From Duganella sp. (GTDB lineage Bacteria > Pseudomonadota > Gammaproteobacteria > Burkholderiales > Burkholderiaceae_D): 64,000 nt of DNA. The translations under genes were made by a program, and so were the position numbers. Positions 8,820 to 19,156 of the stretch are shown here, piece by piece (the first letter of the stretch is position 1; every line of letters starts with the position of its first letter). Location of the stretch: positions 1-64,000 of the forward strand of contig JAMFSU010000009.1 of NCBI GenBank assembly GCA_026225475.1. Direction: 5' to 3'. Under the pieces are notes generated by a model that saw only the letters and a program-made list of their open reading frames with translations, made no database searches and was not told the origin of the DNA.

Positions 8820-9701
8820 TTACAGTACCGACTTCAGCAGACGCGCCATTTCGGACGGGTTGCGTGTGGCCTTGATACCGCATTCTTCCATGATTGCCAG
8901 TTTGGCTTCGGCAGTGTCAGCACCACCGGAGATCAACGCACCAGCATGGCCCATGCGCTTGCCTGGAGGCGCAGTCACACCAGCGATGAAGCCGATGACT
9001 GGCTTCTTCATGTTTTCCTTGACCCAGTACGATGCATTGGCTTCGTCAGGACCACCGATTTCACCAATCATGATGACGGCGTCGGTATCAGGATCATCAT
9101 TGAATGCCTTCATGATGTCGATGTGCTTGAGACCGTTGATTGGATCACCGCCAATACCAACTGCCGTCGATTGGCCCAGGCCCAGTGCAGTCAATTGACC
9201 AACGGCTTCATAAGTCAATGTACCCGAACGCGAAACCACGCCGATACGGCCCTTCTTGTGGATGTGACCTGGCATGATACCGATCTTGATTTCGTCCGGT
9301 GTGATCAGGCCTGGGCAGTTTGGTCCCAACAGCAAGGTCTTGCTGCCGGACTTTGCCATACGGTCCTTCAGTGCCAGCATGTCACGAACTGGAATGCCTT
9401 CGGTGATGCAGATCGCCAGATCGAGGTCGGCTTCAACGGCTTCCCAGATTGCAGCAGCTGCACCGGCTGGCGGCACGTAGATGACCGACACATTGGCGCC
9501 AGTAGCGGCTTTGGCTTCCGACACGGTGGCGAAGATTGGAATGCCTTCGAAATCTTCACCAGCCTTCTTTGGATTGACGCCAGCGACGAATGCGTTCTTG
9601 CCATTCGCGTATTCGCGGCACATGCGTGTGTGGAATTGACCGGTCTTGCCGGTGATACCTTGGGTAATGACTTTTGTATCTTTATTGATCAGGATCGACA
9701 T
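8820..9701 (-). CDS. sucD: Succinyl-CoA synthetase, alpha subunit
   Basis: A 293-residue protein opening MSILINKDTKVITQGITGKT, the CoA-binding Rossmann N-terminus of SucD. It carries PNCPGLI and the active-site histidine region GHAGALISGG near the C-terminus. With SucC it makes succinate and ATP or GTP from succinyl-CoA in the TCA cycle. It follows sucC with a 17-base gap, so the pair is one operon. Confidence 0.97.
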   Translation of the reverse strand: MSILINKDTKVITQGITGKTGQFHTRMCREYANGKNAFVAGVNPKKAGEDFEGIPIFATVSEAKAATGANVSVIYVPPAGAAAAIWEAVEADLDLAICITEGIPVRDMLALKDRMAKSGSKTLLLGPNCPGLITPDEIKIGIMPGHIHKKGRIGVVSRSGTLTYEAVGQLTALGLGQSTAVGIGGDPINGLKHIDIMKAFNDDPDTDAVIMIGEIGGPDEANASYWVKENMKKPVIGFIAGVTAPPGKRMGHAGALISGGADTAEAKLAIMEECGIKATRNPSEMARLLKSVL

Positions 9702-9718
9702 AGTTATTCCTTGTCCTA

Positions 9719-10885
9719 TTATTTACCGTTAGCTGCGGAAACAACCTTTTGCGCAGCTTCTTCCATACTGTCTGCCGAAATGATAGGCAGGCCGGAGTCG
9801 GCCAACAGCTTCTTGCCGATCTCTTCGTTGGTACCCTTCATGCGCACGACCAGTGGCACTTTCAGGGAAACGGCTTTGGACGCAGCGATAACGCCTTCAG
9901 CAATCACATCACAGCGCATGATGCCGCCGAAGATGTTGACCAGGATTGCTTTCAGTTCTGGGTTCTTCAGCATGATCTTGAATGCTTCGGTCACCTTCTC
10001 AGTGGTAGCACCGCCGCCGACGTCGAGGAAGTTGGCTGGTTCGCCGCCGAACAGCTTGATGGTGTCCATGGTTGCCATGGCCAGACCAGCGCCATTGACC
10101 AGGCAACCGATGTTGCCGTCGAGCGAAATGTAAGCCAGATCAAACTTTGAAGCTTCGACTTCAGCTGGATCTTCTTCGTCCAGATCGCGGTAGGCGACGA
10201 TTTCTGGATGGCGGAACAGTGCATTCGAATCAAAATTGAACTTGGCGTCCAGCGCGATGACCTTGCCTTCGCCTGTCAGGATCAATGGGTTGATTTCGGC
10301 CAGGGACGAATCGGTATCCCAGTAAGCCTTGTACAAACCTTGCAACTGCTTGCGTGCATCAGCGATCGAAGCAGCAGGAACGCCGATCTTGGCGGCGATG
10401 CTGTCTGCATCGGCGTCGGTCAGGCCGGTTTCTGGATCAATAGCGATCTGATGAATCAGTTCAGGATGGCTTTCAGCAACTTCTTCAATGTCCATGCCGC
10501 CTTCGCTCGATGCCATCAGCACCACACGTTGGCTGACGCGGTCGGTAACCATACTGACGTACAGTTCCTTCTTGATGTCGGCGCCTTCTTCGATCAACAG
10601 ACGACGCACCTTTTGGCCTTCTGGGCCAGTTTGGTGAGTGATCAATTGCATGCCGAGAATTTGGCTAGCGTACTCCTTGACTTGCTCCAGCGACTTCGCA
10701 ACCTTCACGCCGCCGCCCTTGCCACGGCCACCAGCGTGGATTTGTGCCTTGACGACCCAGACCGGACCGCCCAGTGTTTCAGCGGCCTTAACTGCTTCTT
10801 CGACAGACACACACGGAATGCCGCGTGGAACGGTCACGCCAAATTGGCGGAGGATTTCTTTGCCCTGATACTCATGGATTTTCAT
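9719..10885 (-). CDS. sucC: Succinyl-CoA synthetase, beta subunit
   Basis: A 388-residue ATP-grasp protein starting [17 protein letters not shown], with [18 protein letters not shown] for nucleotide binding and [15 protein letters not shown] near the C-terminus. This is the standard SucC length. AAAGGGAAG lies just before the ATG. About 370 bases of non-coding DNA precede it and must carry the sucCD promoter. Confidence 0.97.
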   Translation of the reverse strand: MKIHEYQGKEILRQFGVTVPRGIPCVSVEEAVKAAETLGGPVWVVKAQIHAGGRGKGGGVKVAKSLEQVKEYASQILGMQLITHQTGPEGQKVRRLLIEEGADIKKELYVSMVTDRVSQRVVLMASSEGGMDIEEVAESHPELIHQIAIDPETGLTDADADSIAAKIGVPAASIADARKQLQGLYKAYWDTDSSLAEINPLILTGEGKVIALDAKFNFDSNALFRHPEIVAYRDLDEEDPAEVEASKFDLAYISLDGNIGCLVNGAGLAMATMDTIKLFGGEPANFLDVGGGATTEKVTEAFKIMLKNPELKAILVNIFGGIMRCDVIAEGVIAASKAVSLKVPLVVRMKGTNEEIGKKLLADSGLPIISADSMEEAAQKVVSAANGK

Positions 10886-11256
10886 GGGAGCTTCCCTTTA
10901 AGACACTATTGAATAAAACTTACTGGATTGAAATCCGGCTGGCGGCAGAACCACACGGCGCGAATGGTGGCAAGAACCCGCGTTTGCGTTTGCCCATCGA
11001 ACAGGGCTGCGCATGGGCCGTAAGGCCACGCGAATTGCTTAAGAGAAGATGAAGAAGGTGCAGTGGGCATAAAAATGCCATTTGATCAACATTAATCGTT
11101 GTCGCATTGCGTATCGTCATTGCAAAGATTGCCATGACCGCCACCAATGCGGCGCAGCAAAAACCGAAAGATTTTAGCACAGCTCGGACCGGTACGGCAG
11201 CACGAAAGCGTATGGCACTGGTTTGGCGACATTTAATGCTGCGGCGCTAATGAAAA
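10886..11256. other. Intergenic region between recX and sucC
   Basis: About 370 bases without a convincing gene. It holds the sucC ribosome site (complement of CTTCCCTTTA at its left end) and presumably the sucCD promoter. An 86-codon minus-strand frame here (10920-11180) starts with a hydrophobic stretch but then becomes Pro/Arg/Cys-rich with no recognisable domain, so I do not call it. Confidence 0.5.
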
Positions 11257-11724
11257 TCAATCATCGTCGTGACAATCCTCATTCCAGGCGGTTTTGACTG
11301 CTGCCTGGATGGCCCGATGGGAAAAACCGCGCTGCTGCAAAAAACGCTGGCATTTGGCTCGCGTGACCGTATCGACTGGTGCCTCATCGAACTTGCGGCG
11401 CAACACGTCACGTGCACGCGCATTTTCACCGTCGGTCAGTTCCTGCCTGACCTCAGTCAGGGCCTCGCTGCCGATGCCATGGCTTTTCAGTTCGGCAAGA
11501 ATACGGTTATTGCCGTAACGCCCGGCGCGTCGATGCATCAGCGATTCGGAAAAACGTTCCTGGGAAAGAAATTTGGACGCTTGCAGCCAATCGAGCAAAG
11601 CCTCGATATCGTCGTCTTCTTGCGCGTAAGCGGTAAGCTTACGCGCAAGTTCCAGACGACTATGCTCACGTGAAGAGAGATATTTGAGCGCTCGCGCTTT
11701 CAGACTTATTTGCGGTCGAGGCAT
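11257..11724 (-). CDS. recX: RecA regulatory protein RecX
   Basis: A 155-residue basic helical protein. [20 protein letters not shown] at the N-terminus and [20 protein letters not shown] in the middle match the three-helix repeats of RecX, which caps or disassembles RecA filaments. It lies 66 bases downstream of recA on the same strand and should share its LexA-controlled promoter. Length is normal. Confidence 0.93.
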   Translation of the reverse strand: MPRPQISLKARALKYLSSREHSRLELARKLTAYAQEDDDIEALLDWLQASKFLSQERFSESLMHRRAGRYGNNRILAELKSHGIGSEALTEVRQELTDGENARARDVLRRKFDEAPVDTVTRAKCQRFLQQRGFSHRAIQAAVKTAWNEDCHDDD

Positions 11725-11790
11725 GCTAGTTCAACAATGAAGCAAACCCGAAGCCGCGCGCGAGTGAAGATCTTGCACATCCATCAACAA

Positions 11791-12891
<1,101 letters not shown>

Positions 12892-13289
12892 GGTAATCTC
12901 TATCTCGTCAGTTCTGAATCAGGTGAAGGGGTGATGCCTGCTGGTAACGCTGGTGAATCGCTTGAACATCACTGTATAAAAAAACAGTTGTTTGCGCAAG
13001 CTCTTTTTCTGTTGTTGCAAATTTGCGCTAAAACGGATTGCCGCTATGGCGCTCTGATGCCAAATGTTATTCGACGGATTGAAATACGCCATAGTCTGTT
13101 AGTATCGCGCCGATTATGACGGTGTCAATTGGCAATAAGGCAAGAGACGCGCATCAGGGCCAGTCAGCAAAAAAATGCTTATCGCCCCTATAATTTCACT
13201 AGATGAGTGAAACATACGTGCTTTTCACTAGCATTTACCTGATTTGATATACATTTCTAGTTAGTAAGATTACGATTTCTGCGTCTCCT
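12892..13289. other. Divergent control region between recA and the REC-TPR gene
   Basis: About 400 bases with no gene. It contains the recA promoter and LexA box (12972-12987) and, on the right, AT-rich DNA with TGATATACAT that may hold the -10 region for the plus-strand REC-TPR gene. No further repeat or RNA structure was seen. Confidence 0.6.
12972..12987 (-). promoter_or_regulatory. LexA (SOS) box upstream of recA
   Basis: CTGTATAAAAAAACAG matches the CTGT-N8-ACAG LexA operator exactly at both half sites, with an AT-rich centre. On the minus strand it overlaps a plausible sigma70 promoter, TTGCGC, 17 bases, TACAGT. Its position, 81 bases from the GTG or 135 from the ATG of recA, suits repression of recA-recX by LexA. 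Confidence 0.85.
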
Positions 13290-14921
13290 ATGACCCTGGT
13301 TCCTTTCAGCCGTATCAGCAGCCTGCGTTCGCTCATCATTGATGACATGCCCACCATGCGCCAAAATATCCGCATGCATTTGGGACAACTGGGCATTACG
13401 CGCGTGGATCAGGCCGGCACGCCCGACGAAGCGATTCGTCATGTGGAAGCCAATTCCTACGATTTGATCGTCTGTGATTACAATCTGAACAAGGAAACCA
13501 ACGGCCAGCAACTGCTCGAATTTTTGCGCACTCAAGGTCTGCTGCCGCCGACCACCATGTTCATCATGGTAACTGCAGAGAGCGGTTACAGCCTGGTTGC
13601 CAGCGCGGCCGAATTCCAGCCTGATGCTTATATGTTGAAGCCGCTAACGGCGTCCAAGATCGCCGAGCGCATTGACCGTTTGCTGGAAAAGCAGAATGCC
13701 CTGCTGCCGATCAATGAAAAGCTCAAGCGCAAAGACCAGGCCGGTGCCGTGATCGAATGCGACAACGTGCTCAAGACCGCACCAAAATGGCTGGTCGACA
13801 TTCTCAAAACCAAGGGTTCGCTGCTGATTTCGCTGCGCCGCATTGAAGAAGCGCGTGCTGTCTATTCGCAGGCGCTTGAAATGCGCGACGACCTGGTCTG
13901 GGCCAAGGTCGGCATGGCGCGTTGCAACATCGTGGCAGGCCAAATGGATGAGGCCAAGGTGCTAGTGCAAAGCGTGCTGGCGCAAAATGCGCAATACATC
14001 GAAGCCTATGACTTGCTGGCGCAGATCGAAGAAGCTCAGGGTAATGGCTACGAAGCGCTGGATGCTTTGTCGCGTTCTTCCGAAATCATTCCGTCGGCGC
14101 GACGCAGCCGGCTAGTCGGCGATGCCGCCTATCGCGTGGGCGACCTGGAACAAGCCAAGAGTGCCTTCGATATGGTGCTCAAGCAAACCAAGGGGTCGCT
14201 CACGGCACAGCCCAGCGACTTGTTGACGCTGGCCCAGGTGCATGTTGACAGTGGCGACGCCGATGCCGCTCTGGTTTTGCTGTCGAGCGCACCGAAGCGC
14301 TATACCGACTCAAAAATGTTTACCTCGACACAATCGGCCGTGGCGGCCCAGGCGCACGTCAAGCTGGGCGATATGGCTGCCGCCGAGCGCGCATTTGAAG
14401 CGGCCCGCAACGACGCAGGCGCAGTGCCGTCGGACCTGACCATCCTGGCGCTGGCCAAGGCCGCATTTTCGGTCGGCAAGGATGAAGAAGGCACACGCCT
14501 GATTTCGCAAGCGGTCAAATCCGACCACGAAAACAAGAACCTGCTGACCTTGGCACGCAAGGTCTTGGCCGATAGCGGTCAAGAACACCTGGCCGACGAG
14601 CTCATCGATGGCGCCATCAAGCAGTGCATGACGATCATCGCCGAAGCCAACGCGCTCATGCGCAACGCCAAACCCGACGAATCACTGGTCAAGCTGGAAG
14701 AGGCACTCAACAGCATGCCGGAAAACACTGGTGTGTTGATCGCCGCTGCCCAGTTGCATTTACTGTGGATGAGCCAGCGCGGTATTAATCAAGAATATGT
14801 CAAACGCGTCAATCGCTATCTGAACACGCTGGATCGTCTGATCCCTGGCAATGAGCGCGTTAGCAAGATGCATCGTTTCCTCCGTGATGCGGTCGCCAAG
14901 GCCGCCCAAAAGAAGAGCTGA
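13290..14921 (+). CDS. Response regulator with receiver domain and long TPR region
   Basis: A 543-residue protein. The receiver domain spans about residues 10-135, with acidic pair D18-D19, phospho-acceptor D63 in VCDYNL and K117 in MLKPL, all present. The rest (about 140-540) is helical TPR-like repeats, for example GSLLISLRRIEEARAVYSQA, ending in a basic KAAQKKS tail. There is no DNA-binding or enzyme domain, so output is probably through protein contact. It is followed 2 bases later by a minimal histidine kinase, its likely partner. The start gives a hydrophobic lead-in before the receiver; no better one is visible. Confidence 0.88.
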   Translation: MTLVPFSRISSLRSLIIDDMPTMRQNIRMHLGQLGITRVDQAGTPDEAIRHVEANSYDLIVCDYNLNKETNGQQLLEFLRTQGLLPPTTMFIMVTAESGYSLVASAAEFQPDAYMLKPLTASKIAERIDRLLEKQNALLPINEKLKRKDQAGAVIECDNVLKTAPKWLVDILKTKGSLLISLRRIEEARAVYSQALEMRDDLVWAKVGMARCNIVAGQMDEAKVLVQSVLAQNAQYIEAYDLLAQIEEAQGNGYEALDALSRSSEIIPSARRSRLVGDAAYRVGDLEQAKSAFDMVLKQTKGSLTAQPSDLLTLAQVHVDSGDADAALVLLSSAPKRYTDSKMFTSTQSAVAAQAHVKLGDMAAAERAFEAARNDAGAVPSDLTILALAKAAFSVGKDEEGTRLISQAVKSDHENKNLLTLARKVLADSGQEHLADELIDGAIKQCMTIIAEANALMRNAKPDESLVKLEEALNSMPENTGVLIAAAQLHLLWMSQRGINQEYVKRVNRYLNTLDRLIPGNERVSKMHRFLRDAVAKAAQKKS

Positions 14922-14923
14922 CC

Positions 14924-15529
14924 ATGAACGCCGAACTGGCCGCAATCATCGTTCACGACATCAAAAACGCGCTCGGCGTGCTGGAAGGACAGTTGCGCGT
15001 ACTGTCTACCGACATCCCCGACGAGCGGACCAATCAAGCACATGCCACCTGCCTGGCACTGCAGGAAAAGCTGATCGGCTTCCTGACACTCTATAAGGCG
15101 TCCTCGCAGGGCTTGACGGCGCAAATTGAAGCATTGTCGCCGCAAGACTTCCTGTCCGGCCTGCAACGTCATCTGACCCTCAATCAAGCCAATCTTGAGG
15201 TCGTCATTAACCAGGAAGACATGCCTTTGATTGCCTTCTTCGATGAAAATCTGGTCGGTCTGGCGCTGGAAGCCGCGTTGCAGAACGCCACCCGTTTTGC
15301 CCGTTCATGCATCGAGCTGGCCTGCCGCAAGCACGGCAGCGGCGTCATCTTTACGGTCCGCGATGACGGCCCCGGCATCGGCACCCAGGAAGCCAAACCA
15401 TCGACCGGCCTCGGCATGGATTTGTGCCGCGCCATTGCCAATGCCCATGTCAAAGGTGAGCAACACGGCGCGGTCTTGCTCGCCAATCATCCTGATGGCG
15501 GCGCCCAATTCGAATTGATTCTCCCTTGA
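14924..15529 (+). CDS. Minimal sensor-less histidine kinase
   Basis: A 201-residue soluble protein made only of a short dimerisation helix and an ATPase domain. IIVHDIKNALGVLEGQL near residue 8 is an H-box with HDIKN; the ATP lid motifs are EAALQNATRFA (N-box), VRDDGPGIG (G1) and GLGMDLCRAIANAH (G2). No membrane or input domain is present. It starts 2 bases after the REC-TPR gene, so the pair should be co-translated. The N-box departs from the usual NxxxNA spacing only slightly; kinase activity is likely but inferred. Confidence 0.85.
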   Translation: MNAELAAIIVHDIKNALGVLEGQLRVLSTDIPDERTNQAHATCLALQEKLIGFLTLYKASSQGLTAQIEALSPQDFLSGLQRHLTLNQANLEVVINQEDMPLIAFFDENLVGLALEAALQNATRFARSCIELACRKHGSGVIFTVRDDGPGIGTQEAKPSTGLGMDLCRAIANAHVKGEQHGAVLLANHPDGGAQFELILP

Positions 15530-15656
15530 CCGTCTGCATGCGCTGACTGCATAAGCTAGCGCAAAAAAATTCGTTCGTTTCATTGCGGTTGCTCCGTAGA
15601 GTTAAGTCAGATCGCAGACCACTGTTTGCTGCGTATGACAAAACAAGGACAACATC

Positions 15657-16646
15657 ATGCAACGCCGCGACTTTTTACGCCTGGCTGCAACCACCAGCGC
15701 AGCCTTGGCTACGCCTGCCCTGCCACTATTGGCGCAGGCCGCCGATACACCCAAAATCATCCGTCTGGATTTCGCCACTTATTCTCCTCCGAGTCTGGTA
15801 TTAAAGAAATTCGGCTGGCTCGAAGAGGATGTGAAGAGCAATGGCACCAGCGTCAAATGGGTATTGAGCCAGGGAAGCAATCGCGCGCTCGAATATCTCA
15901 ACAGCGACAGTATCGACTTCGGTAGCACTGCCGGTCTGGCAGCCTTGCTGGCGCGTGCCAACGGCAATCCGGTCAAGGCCGTCTACATTTATTCACGCCC
16001 CGAATGGACCGCCCTGGCGGTGCAAAAGGACTCGCGCGTTCAATCAATCAAGGAACTCAAAGGCAAGAAAATCGCCGCCACCAAAGGTACCGATCCCTAC
16101 CTGTTCCTGTTGCGGGCATTGCATGAGAATGACTTGAGCAAGAGCGATGTTGAGATCGTCCATCTGCAACATGCCGACGGCCGTATCGCGCTGGAACAAA
16201 AGCGCGTCGATGCCTGGGCCGGGCTCGATCCGCATCTGGCCGCCAGCGAACTGGAAGCCGGTTCGCGCCTGATTTATCGCAACGTCAACTTCAACACCTA
16301 TGGCTTTTTGAATGTTTCTGAAAGCTTTGCTGCACGCCATCCGGAATCGGTAAAGCAGGTGTTGCGCGCCTACGAGCGAGCGCGGTTGTGGATCATCCAG
16401 AATCCCGACGCCACTGCGCGTCTGATCGCCGACGAAGCCAAACTATCGTTGCCGGTGGCGCAGTTACAACTCAAACGCAATGACTTTTCTCACCCGCTGA
16501 TCGGGCAAGAGCATATCGATGCCTTGCGCGCTGCCGCGCCAATTCTGCTGCAAGAAGAGCTGGTCCAGAGCGGCACCGATTTACCCAAGACCATCAATGC
16601 ATTGATCGATCCTTCGTTCGCGCAGGGTGTGGTTGCGCGCGCTTGA
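15657..16646 (+). CDS. Sulfonate/taurine-type ABC transporter substrate-binding protein (first copy)
   Basis: A 329-residue periplasmic binding protein with a Tat-type leader, MQRRDFLRLAATTSAALATP, cut near AQAADTP. Motifs LEYLNSDSIDFGSTAGLAAL, SIKELKGKKIAATKGTDPY and EQKRVDAWAGLDPHLAASEL are those of SsuA/TauA-like NitT/TauT-family proteins. It should bind an organosulfur or similar anion in the periplasm. It leads a three-gene set with a permease and a second binding protein. Confidence 0.88.
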   Translation: MQRRDFLRLAATTSAALATPALPLLAQAADTPKIIRLDFATYSPPSLVLKKFGWLEEDVKSNGTSVKWVLSQGSNRALEYLNSDSIDFGSTAGLAALLARANGNPVKAVYIYSRPEWTALAVQKDSRVQSIKELKGKKIAATKGTDPYLFLLRALHENDLSKSDVEIVHLQHADGRIALEQKRVDAWAGLDPHLAASELEAGSRLIYRNVNFNTYGFLNVSESFAARHPESVKQVLRAYERARLWIIQNPDATARLIADEAKLSLPVAQLQLKRNDFSHPLIGQEHIDALRAAAPILLQEELVQSGTDLPKTINALIDPSFAQGVVARA

Positions 16647-16668
16647 TAACGCATTCGAAACATTGAGC

Positions 16669-17571
16669 ATGCCAGTCGAATCGCATCCCTTGTCGTCGTT
16701 ACCGCCATTCTCATCGGCGCATCTGCTCGATGTCGCTTACCCGGCTGAATGCGTCTATACGCCGGCAGTCCCCGTGACGGCACGGCAACGCACGCGTGCC
16801 AGCACCGGTGTGCGTGTCACCTTGTGGGGCATGGCGCTGCCCTTGCTGTTGCTCATTGCACTGGAAGGCAGCGCCGCATTGGGATGGATCCCGATCCACT
16901 TGCTGCCACCACCGAGTGCCATTGCACGCACCATCGCGACCTTGGCCAGTCGTGATCTGCTGGCGCAGATTGCGGTGAGCATTGCCCGCGTGACCGTCGG
17001 CTTTGCATTGGGTGCTCTGCTGGCTATTGCGGTTGGCTTGCTGGTTGGCATGCAACGCCGCGCCGAGGCGCTGCTCGAACCATCGCTGCAAGCCTTGCGT
17101 GCAATTCCTAGCCTGGCCTGGGTACCGTTATTGCTGCTCTGGCTCGGCATCGATGAAACGCCCAAGATTGTCCTGATTGCAATTGGCGCCTTCTTTCCGG
17201 TCTATACCAATCTGGTGGCAGGTATCCATGGCGTCGACCGTAAATTGCTGGAAGTGGGTACCATCCATGGCCTGTCCGCACAGGCACTGATACGCCGCAT
17301 CGTCTTACCGGCGGCGCTGCCGCAATTGATGACCGGATTGCGCAATGGCATGAGTCTGGCCTGGATGTTTCTGGTGGCAGCCGAAATGATTGCTGCCACC
17401 AAAGGTGTCGGCTATCTGCTCTCCGATGGCCGTGAAACCAGTCGTCCCGATATCGTGCTGGCAGCAATCCTGATACTGGCGCTGCTCGGAAAACTGTCCG
17501 ACAGCCTGCTTAAACGCATCGAAAACCATCAGTTGCGCTGGCGCAGCGTGCTGGGTTCCGCGTCAACCTAA
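16669..17571 (+). CDS. ABC transporter permease, SsuC/TauC-like
   Basis: A 300-residue membrane protein with about six helices and the EAA-type loop GTIHGLSAQALIRRIVLPAA, which contacts the ATPase. It belongs to the NitT/TauT permeases. The frame opens at a GTG at 16627 overlapping the preceding gene by 20 bases; the ATG at 16669 is preferred, although neither has a strong ribosome site. No ATP-binding gene is in the set, so it must borrow one from elsewhere. Confidence 0.88.
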   Translation: MPVESHPLSSLPPFSSAHLLDVAYPAECVYTPAVPVTARQRTRASTGVRVTLWGMALPLLLLIALEGSAALGWIPIHLLPPPSAIARTIATLASRDLLAQIAVSIARVTVGFALGALLAIAVGLLVGMQRRAEALLEPSLQALRAIPSLAWVPLLLLWLGIDETPKIVLIAIGAFFPVYTNLVAGIHGVDRKLLEVGTIHGLSAQALIRRIVLPAALPQLMTGLRNGMSLAWMFLVAAEMIAATKGVGYLLSDGRETSRPDIVLAAILILALLGKLSDSLLKRIENHQLRWRSVLGSAST

Positions 17572-17590
17572 CTCCCTCCTCTTGCCTATC

Positions 17591-18568
17591 ATGACCAAGC
17601 AATCACAACGTCGCCGCCTGTTGAAAACCCTCGCCGCACTGAGCGCCATCACAAGTATCAACAACACCGTATTCGCCCAAAGCAACAACATCATCCGCAT
17701 TGGCTATCAAAAATCATCAACACTGCTGACCATTATCAAAGCCAATGGCACACTGGAAAAACTGCTGGCACCCAGCACCACAAAAATCAGTTGGCATGAA
17801 TTCTCGAGCGGCTTGCCTCTACTGGAAGCTTTGAATGTTGGCGGTGTTGACCTCAGCGCCGATGTCGCCGACACCGTACCGGTATTTGCCCAGGCTGCCG
17901 GTGCACGCCTGACCTATGTCGCACAGGAAGCGCCATCACCATCGGCGCAGGCCATCATCGTGCATGCCGATGCGCCATACAAAACCATCACCGATCTCAA
18001 GCACAAGAAGATTGCCGTGACCAAGGCGGCGGGTGTGCACTATCTATTGATTGCCACGCTGGCCAAGGCTGGTTTGAAATTCAGTGATATCGACGTGGCC
18101 TATCTAGCACCAGCCGACGGCCGTGCCGCGTTTGAACGCGGCAGCGTCGATGCCTGGGTGACCTGGGACCCCTTCCTTGCCGGCGTGCAGAAGCAGTCGC
18201 AGGTGCGCATCTTGTCCGATGGCCGCGACATTGCCGATTACCAGCGTTATTACTTGGCATCGACTGCGTTTGCCGAAGCCCACCCAGAAGTGCTGGCGAT
18301 TGTGTTTGATGAATTGAAAAAAACCGGGGACTGGGTACGTCAGCACCCAAAGGAAGCAGCGGCATTTCTGGCACCACTGTGGGGTCTGGATGCAGCGACC
18401 ATCGAGTTGGCCAATAGTCGGCGCAGCTATCGCGTACGCGCGGTGGTGGCGAATGCTCTGGGCGAACAACAGCGTATTGCCGATGCCTTCTTTGCTGCTG
18501 GATTGTTGCCCAAAAAAGTTAACGCCACCGAAGTGGCGATCTGGAAGCCGTCAGGCAAGGATGCCTGA
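17591..18568 (+). CDS. Sulfonate-type ABC transporter substrate-binding protein (second copy)
   Basis: A 325-residue binding protein with signal peptide RRRLLKTLAALSAITS...AQS. IRIGYQKSSTLLTIIKANG, NVGGVDLSADVADTVPVFAQ and FERGSVDAWVTWDPFLAGVQ are classic SsuA motifs, closer to E. coli SsuA than the first copy. It starts 19 bases after the permease; the ATG at 17591 is preferred over a TTG at 17582. Having two divergent binding proteins for one permease suggests two ligands share one channel. It converges with the osmC-like gene. Confidence 0.9.
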   Translation: MTKQSQRRRLLKTLAALSAITSINNTVFAQSNNIIRIGYQKSSTLLTIIKANGTLEKLLAPSTTKISWHEFSSGLPLLEALNVGGVDLSADVADTVPVFAQAAGARLTYVAQEAPSPSAQAIIVHADAPYKTITDLKHKKIAVTKAAGVHYLLIATLAKAGLKFSDIDVAYLAPADGRAAFERGSVDAWVTWDPFLAGVQKQSQVRILSDGRDIADYQRYYLASTAFAEAHPEVLAIVFDELKKTGDWVRQHPKEAAAFLAPLWGLDAATIELANSRRSYRVRAVVANALGEQQRIADAFFAAGLLPKKVNATEVAIWKPSGKDA

Positions 18569-18580
18569 GCGGGGATGCGC

Positions 18581-19003
18581 TTATACCAGTTGCGCTTGCA
18601 CTTTGATCTCGGCGTTCAATACCTTGGACACCGGACAACCTTTTCGGGCCGCCTCGACCGCTTCGTCAAACTTGGCTTGATCGGGATTGTCCAGCTTAGC
18701 CTGCACTTCCAGCACGATGGTAGTGATGGCAAAACCGCCATCGACTTTATCCAAGGTCAGCGTGGCCTTGGTCTCGATCTGTTGCGGACCTAGTCCGGCA
18801 TGTCCCAGGCGGCTGGACAAGTCCATCGTGTAGCAGCCAGCATGTGCCGCCGCAATAAGCTCTTCAGGGTTGGTGCCGATGCCATTTTCGAAGCGCGTGG
18901 AAAACGAATACTGTGTCGCGGCCAGCGTTTTGCTTTCCGTGCTCAGTGTGCCGCTGCCTTCTTTCAAATTGCCGTTCCAGACGGCGCTAGCGTGTCGTTG
19001 CAT
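18581..19003 (-). CDS. OsmC-family peroxiredoxin-like protein
   Basis: A 140-residue protein with the two catalytic cysteines of the OsmC/Ohr family in [13 protein letters not shown] and [15 protein letters not shown]-terminal [20 protein letters not shown] and the length match OsmC rather than Ohr. It reduces organic hydroperoxides with a dithiol electron donor. An AGGAG-like purine run precedes the start. It is monocistronic by position, facing the sulfonate gene set. Confidence 0.92.
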   Translation of the reverse strand: MQRHASAVWNGNLKEGSGTLSTESKTLAATQYSFSTRFENGIGTNPEELIAAAHAGCYTMDLSSRLGHAGLGPQQIETKATLTLDKVDGGFAITTIVLEVQAKLDNPDQAKFDEAVEAARKGCPVSKVLNAEIKVQAQLV

Positions 19004-19104
19004 CTTGCTCTCCTTGACGGGTCAAAGGACCATAATGCAGGCAGCACGGTTGTACCGCGATAGGACAACACCTGCAAACGCGGTAGGCGTGACGGTAGCA
19101 CGGC

Positions 19105-19136
19105 AAAAAAAAGGCCGCTCCGAAGAGCGGCCTTTT
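19105..19136. terminator. Terminator between the Tim44-like and osmC-like genes
   Basis: AAGGCCGCTC with GAGCGGCCTT, preceded by an A8 run and followed by TT, gives U-tracts on both strands. On the minus strand it closes the Tim44-domain gene just before the osmC promoter. Confidence 0.85.
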
Positions 19137-19156
19137 CAACTAGCCAACAGTGGCCG

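Noticed and set aside
8790..10133. A 447-codon plus-strand frame opposite sucD/sucC
   Set aside because: It is the complement of two well-conserved enzymes and its protein is rich in His/Cys/Asp with no recognisable domain; a shadow frame.
10920..11180. An 86-codon minus-strand frame between recX and sucC
   Set aside because: Hydrophobic start but Pro/Arg/Cys-rich remainder, no ribosome site or homology visible; left as intergenic.
15657..18568. Complete sulfonate transporter operon
   Set aside because: No ATP-binding component is encoded in or next to the set, so I do not call it a complete transporter.
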